DNA from: Membranipora membranacea
Taxonomy: Eukaryota; Bryozoa; Gymnolaemata; Cheilostomatida; Membraniporidae
DNA length: 64,000 nucleotides
Direction: 5' to 3'
Assembly: GCA_914767715.1 (NCBI GenBank)
Contig: OU612067.1
Location: 21,426,162-21,490,161 of the forward strand
The notes below the pieces were generated by a model. That model had not been told where the DNA came from. It made no database searches and saw nothing but the letters and a program-made list of their open reading frames with translations. Shown in pieces: positions 59,401-64,000 of the stretch; positions within the stretch are counted from its first letter, which is position 1; every line of letters begins with the position of its first letter. The position numbers and the translations under genes are program-made.

Positions 59401-62400
59401 CAAGGTTGGTGGTGCATTGTGGTTATGTTGTTTACATGTCTTATTGTTTTATATACACATATGTATATGCATTGTTAGGATTATCAACTTACAGTTTGTT
59501 ATTTCTCCACCTGACAAAGACCACTGCCAAAACAACCAAAGCCACGATGATGAAGACGACGGGTATCACCACTCCTATGATTGTTTTGTGCTCCTTCGAC
59601 AGACCGTCGGTTTCACCGGGTGAATCGTCAGCTGCAACATCAGTACCAACAAAAACATTTATATGAGTTTCAACCTACGTATGAGGTTGGTGATGCTGCA
59701 TTTTAGTTTCAGTTTTTCCGTAAATCATGACAAGGACATGAAAATCTATGACGTAATTGCATATATTGCATATATCTCTGAACCACGTTTACAAAATCCA
59801 GAGAAAGCATGGTTATAAAGTGAGTTCCTTTAATTTCTGTTGAACTATGCAGCAATTTATTTTAAGAGGGTGAATAAGCAAGAGCTTTGCATAGCAAAAG
59901 ACTTCTTGTCTAGCCAGGGGCCTTCCTTTGGAGGAAAGCAAGGTATGTTTGGAATGTTACAGTAAAATAAATATGATGTAAATGCACAATATGAAACAAA
60001 AGTCAGCATGAAAACTATATCAAGGATTATAAACGCACTTGGAGATTTTTGGCAAAGGGAGCGGGATGTAGCTTCTGATAAGACTTCATCCCTATCTGTG
60101 AGTACCCATTCTCCATTTGAGCGGCACTTGATAATCAGTTTATTGCCACCATATTTTGTCTCATAACCAGCTTCACAACTTATATTAAACAGTGTTCCGT
60201 ATGTATGATTAGTAGATAGTGTAAAGTTAAGTGGTACAATGGCATAAGCAATATAAGTAGGCTTCTGGCATGGCACTAGTAAATTAGAAAGAAAATATGG
60301 TGCAATAAATAAGAGTATATCCCTACCATAGGGTGAAGTTGTGAGGAGGGATAGAATATATGAGGAAGCCAGCAAATATCAGTTCAGATTGAATACCCTT
60401 TGTCACAGACACAGACTGTGATTTTTGTGAAATTTCGAACAACCTGACAAGGTCATTGACATGTTGTGTAGGTTAGTGACCTCTAGTGCTGACAGGTTTA
60501 TCTGAGTGCCAACAGAAAAAATTCAGTTTTATCATAAACTAAACCATAATATGGCAAGGAAGAGTCATTGATAAATGATGAGAACATTAAACTCACCCTC
60601 CTCACAGTGAGGTATAGCTGACCATGTTTTATTACTCATACATCTCACGCTCTCTGTCACTGTCTTTGTGAATCCTTCATCACAGTTATACTCAACTGTG
60701 TCTCCATACCTGTATACTTGTGTGAGATTGTCCAGCTTGCCGTTGGTTATATTGTAGATATCATCAAAATTGCACAGAACTGCAAAGCAAAAACCATATA
60801 CATGGAAACAAATATTGCCTACTCTAGACATACTTTCCACCTTGATGTAAATGTAACTACATTGTCATATAATCATATTGACAGTTCCGTCTTACCTCGC
60901 TCACAGTTGAGTTGATCATTGATACCTGTATCATTCCATGTCCAAGGTATGTTATCCTCATCTGTAGAGTTACAGGTTATGGTAACTGACTGCTGACCAG
61001 CAGACTCATAACCTTCCTCACATTCCAAGGAGATGGTACGGTTCTTACTCACTACTGTTTGGATAGTGTTTTGTGGTACAGTTGGGCTCTTGATGCACCA
61101 GGGCACTGAAATAAATATTACCGTATATTTTACTTGAACCATCATTAAAGCTATACAATTGGTTCGGACATGAGGAAGCGCCCTATGACAAATTTATTTC
61201 CTACAATTAGATAGAAGATTTCTGACAGAATCTTTATTTTGAATAACAATAAAACGATGGTCGATGAAGAAAGAACAATACCTGGAACACATTTTAGCGA
61301 ATTAACACCAGACCATTCTGCAGCTTTTGATGTCTTATTGACATCACAGCTGATAGAGGAGGGTGAGTCATCACTAAACATGTAGTCTGGTATACACTGA
61401 TAGTCCACCACAGTACCAGGTAAGATAGGTGTGTTTGTAGGGGTGGGTGATGATGTAGTTCTGTTAATCTGAGGAGCTGTGTCACACTGGAGCACTGGAA
61501 TGAATTGCTAAACATTATAAATTCCGGAGAAAGTTTTTTATGGGTTATTTTGGTATCAAATTCAAGCATTATTGCGCATTGTAAATTGATGGCTTGTATG
61601 TTAGATTCTAGACTAGACAGGACACCGAATACAGCTAAAGTGAGGCACTCCATTTTGGATGACGCTTAAAGGGCAACCAAGGTTTCGCAGCAATGAATTA
61701 ATGGGTAGCAAATAATGTGCTGGGCAGCATCAGCTTTGTGCATTACGCGATGCGAAACTCAAAGTAGTTGCTGACTCTAAGCTGGGTAACACTTCAGTTT
61801 ACGGGAGGTTCCAAGACTTTGCTGTAATAATTATAGAGCACAGGCTAAATAATAACAGGAACAGGAAACTGCTATGTGGTATTCTCTTTTAGCTGAGTTT
61901 GAGTACCTGATGGAAGAAACGTTTCACAAGAATTCTGGCTGAATAATCATCCGAATTATATTTTGTCTTTTTCCCCATGCAGAAGGTGCAATCTGCTATT
62001 AATCAATGGCCATCAATGAGAAGTTGTTTGAAACCTTGGTTGCCCTTTAAGACATTGGATTGTGTAGTAACAATGATGCTTTCATTGATTTGCAGTCCAA
62101 AATCTAGTTTTTGATAACTCTATAATTTTTGATCGGATTTTTAGGGATAGGGATAGAGACTGAGTTTATTACAGTCTCTGAAAAGAGAACTATGGTGTCT
62201 CGACAGAGCTACAAGTTGAGTCATGTAAAATTGCTGATGTTACATAGATATGAATAAAAATTGTAAAAATAATAATACTCATATCACAGAGTTCATAAAC
62301 TTTATAGCCTTTGCTTCACTGTGTTTGTTCGCAGTGTTCTTTATCAAGCTGATGGTAGGTAGTCTAAATCGATTTAGTTTTATAATACTTCGTATTCATC

Positions 62401-64000
62401 AACATCTTGTTACCAATTCAGTGTCATTTCTATGTGAAAAAATCTATTTGGGTGAAAACTGTTCACAACAAGCCACTATATCTATGGCAATTTTCAAATC
62501 TGATCGGAATTTATTGAGTTAACAACAGAAAACCTGGAATGGGGACAGCAACTCAATGATATCACCAATGCTATTACACAATTCAATGTCTTATCATCCC
62601 CCACAATTAACTGCCTCAGTGCCTATGCTCCATATAGTATCCTGTCTAAGTTAGATTAAAATGTAATCAAGTGCTCAATTCTTTCCAATCATTGCATCCA
62701 TCACCATATTTGCAATCGCCATGAAGAGGGGGGTCATCACAGACAAAACGCTCATTCCCTGCCTTACAGCCGTTCTGTGTTTCAGTTTATTTGAACAGAG
62801 TTGTAATAGAGATTTCTATTCGGCATAATTGAACTGATGAATAGAAACTCTGTCACAGAATCATATAAGCTCTCACCGGTGTATTTGTAATTGAAGCGTA
62901 TTGTATCTGCATCATCTTCAAGCCCTTCACGATATGTCTGAACCGAGATCTGACCATCAACATCTGAAGTTCTAAGAACCACATCATAACGTCTAACAGG
63001 TGTTGTGTCTCCAATTGTCAGATAATATTTCTCAGCAGATGGAGCATTGGTAACTAAATCTATTCCTTCGAACCGAACAGGAGTGTTTTTAGGAAATACT
63101 TTTATATTAGCTGAACATTTAGTTCTGATAGACGATGCATTAAAACTCGGTGGATCAGAGCTGACATATCCTGCCAAGACTGTGTCTCCTGCTGTTTGTG
63201 CCAAACCATTACAGATGAATACTGTAAAAAATAAATTTCATTTGACATGCAATTGTTAGGAGTGTAACACTATTATGTGAAACTGTGTATGAGCAAAACA
63301 ACTGTAAAAAGAAACAAAAAATAGCAGTGGAAAGCATCCCTGAAAAAAGGTTGACCGTTTTAATTCTATAACCTGCTAATCACTACCCATGTTAAATTCC
63401 ACCATTGCCAAGCTATGGAACACCTTGTATTGGATATCGCTTTAAACCCTGGTAGAGTTTAGCTGTCTCTCCAGCCTGTCAATATTTTAATTAAATACTT
63501 CATATGGACAGGCTGTTGGAACCTCAGGTGTGCTCCAACCTGCCTACAAACTGAGAGCGAATTGGCGCTGTCGTTGCAGCCTCGACCTTATGGCACACAC
63601 TATTTCGCCGCCACATTGTGGTGAGTGACTAACCCTTGAAATTTTTATCCAACTTTTTTAACCAACAGGATGAAGTGCTCTTTGATTTTACAAGCTTAAA
63701 TGGCCATGCCATTGTCAGTATAAGTTTACAGTGCGAGATTCAAGCTATTTACTAGACTCATAATGTAAGCTTTACTTTTTGGCAATCAAGAATTGGAGCT
63801 ATGCTTGTTAATACTGTTCACTACCAGGGTACTAACTGGCTGACCTACCTGAACCTACCTGTAAAGTAGAAGTTGATGATGAATGATGGTGAATTTCCTG
63901 TAGCAGTGATAGTAATTCTATCCATTTGGTTGAAGTCAAAGACATGAATTGCACTATCTTGCACAATGCAGAAGGACTGTGACATGATGTCAATGGAATA
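56434..64000 (-). CDS. Receptor D: CUB-CUB-sushi type I membrane receptor, tail class 1 (5' partial)
   Basis: The exons are >64000-63859 (end of the first CUB-like domain, including SQSFCIVQDSAIHVFDF), 63221-62877 (second CUB-like), 61494-61282, 61105-60896 and 60779-60597 (sushi 1-3), 59631-59493 (helix around IIGVVIPVVFIIVALVVLAV), 59176-59145, 58376-58308, 57467-57320 and 56671-56434. Exon lengths equal those of receptor A from the second CUB exon onward and all phases fit. The tail tyrosines are in GAYAEL, GNQYAMERP, GPIYEPAPAVP, NDLYEQTP and NDLYGFKP. The signal peptide lies outside the window. An extra sushi-plus-anchor terminal exon (60275-59857) is listed separately. The stop codon lies 1.4 kb from the first INO80B exon, on the same strand. 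Confidence 0.8.
56725..57021 (-). mobile_element. U2 snRNA-derived repeat in the last intron of receptor D
   Basis: Absent from receptor A at the same place. The minus strand contains GCTTCTCGGCCTATTGGC followed by TAAGATCAAAGT (56944-56916), matching the conserved 5' end of metazoan U2 snRNA, but the branch-recognition part of U2 is not there. A second partial copy (GCTTCTCGGCCTATCGGC) lies at 57019-57003. The block CTGTTTGCTAAGAAA...GGGCTGCCCCTAAAGAGG is present twice (about 56729-56770 and 56949-56990). This suggests a snRNA-headed SINE in a partial tandem copy. Confidence 0.6.
59857..60275 (-). CDS. Receptor D alternative terminal exon: fourth sushi plus second membrane anchor
   Basis: The acceptor fits sushi exon 3 (phase 1). 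It encodes a sushi domain (VPCQKPTYIA ... SLCQ) that runs without a donor into KSPSAFIILDIVFMLTFVSY, a hydrophobic helix, and a short polar tail ending SSCLFTLLK. AATAAA overlaps the stop region, as in receptor A. The open frame beyond the sushi domain is one codon longer than A, with in-frame differences only. It is either a tail-less membrane isoform or a jointly inherited dead exon. Confidence 0.5.
61670..62046. mobile_element. TTAA-flanked MITE, copy 2 (377 bp)
   Basis: The ends are AGGGCAACCAAGGTTTC and its inverse, flanked by TTAA (61666-61669 and 62047-62050). It has the same length as copy 1 at 31371-31747 and lies in the opposite orientation, in receptor D intron 2. Confidence 0.8.
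62520..62650. repeat. Inverted partial copy of intron 2 sequence in receptor D
   Basis: This stretch (ending near CCATATAGTATCCTGTCTAA) corresponds to the same intron-end text found around 61600-61640 in the other orientation. Receptor D intron 2 therefore contains the segment as an inverted pair around the MITE. Confidence 0.4.
63505..63660 (+). mobile_element. Partial tRNA-derived SINE (family 1 body)
   Basis: It shares GGTGTGCTCCAACCTGCC, ACTGAGAGC, a GGCAC block and GTGGTGAGTGA in the same order as the SINE at 12390-12652, but lacks the tRNA-like head. It sits in intron 1 of receptor D. Confidence 0.6.

Noticed and set aside
1-64000. CRISPR arrays, bacterial operons, ribosomal RNA genes
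   Set aside because: None was seen. Introns, SINEs and domain types show a eukaryotic chromosome.

Overview
This is a window of a eukaryotic, almost certainly metazoan, genome. The genes are split by GT-AG introns, and I joined them by matching splice phases by eye. They encode animal extracellular modules (CUB-like, sushi/CCP, PAN/apple, fucolectin/F5-8C-like) and an animal-type INO80B with a HIT zinc finger. The AT-rich DNA carries RTE, hAT-like, foldback, TTAA-MITE and SINE repeats. A non-bilaterian such as a sponge or cnidarian would fit the receptors with tyrosine-rich tails, but nothing seen fixes the taxon.

Layout. 1-9.7 kb: an RTE retrotransposon relic, two decayed PAN exons (one split by a hAT-like insertion), a 2.4 kb foldback element with an 8-bp target duplication, and a secreted PAN + fucolectin-like gene (4836-7122) with a nonsense codon in its signal peptide. 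9.7-12.15 kb: a second foldback element with its own 8-bp target duplication and a nested insertion. 12.2-14.2 kb: a small single-pass membrane-protein gene, apparently frameshifted, beside a SINE and a GTGGCAAG-type minisatellite. 15.5-18.2 kb: a second SINE, then no gene seen.

19.6-64 kb: a cluster of four paralogous type I receptors, called A (-), B (+), C (+) and D (-, 5' end outside the window). The order is signal peptide, CUB-like exon 1, CUB-like exon 2, three or four one-exon sushi domains, one transmembrane helix and a tyrosine-rich tail. Spliced lengths close in frame: A 660 aa, B 665 aa, C 666 aa. B and C sit in a head-to-tail duplication (30933-42183 and 42184-51990). A and D share a different transmembrane region and tail, and their fourth sushi exon reads into a second hydrophobic segment followed at once by AATAAA, which suggests an alternative membrane-anchored, tail-less form. 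Near-identical blocks are shared in a mosaic (A exon 2/intron 2 with B; A sushi 1-2 with C; A 3' half with D), as expected under recurrent gene conversion.

Between C and D lies an INO80B/Ies2-like gene (minus, 50842-55006). Its last three exons were carried into the B-C duplication, leaving a 5'-truncated copy at 40950-42183. The most interesting system here is the receptor cluster: a candidate immune or allorecognition-type paired-receptor locus, with that function inferred from architecture only.
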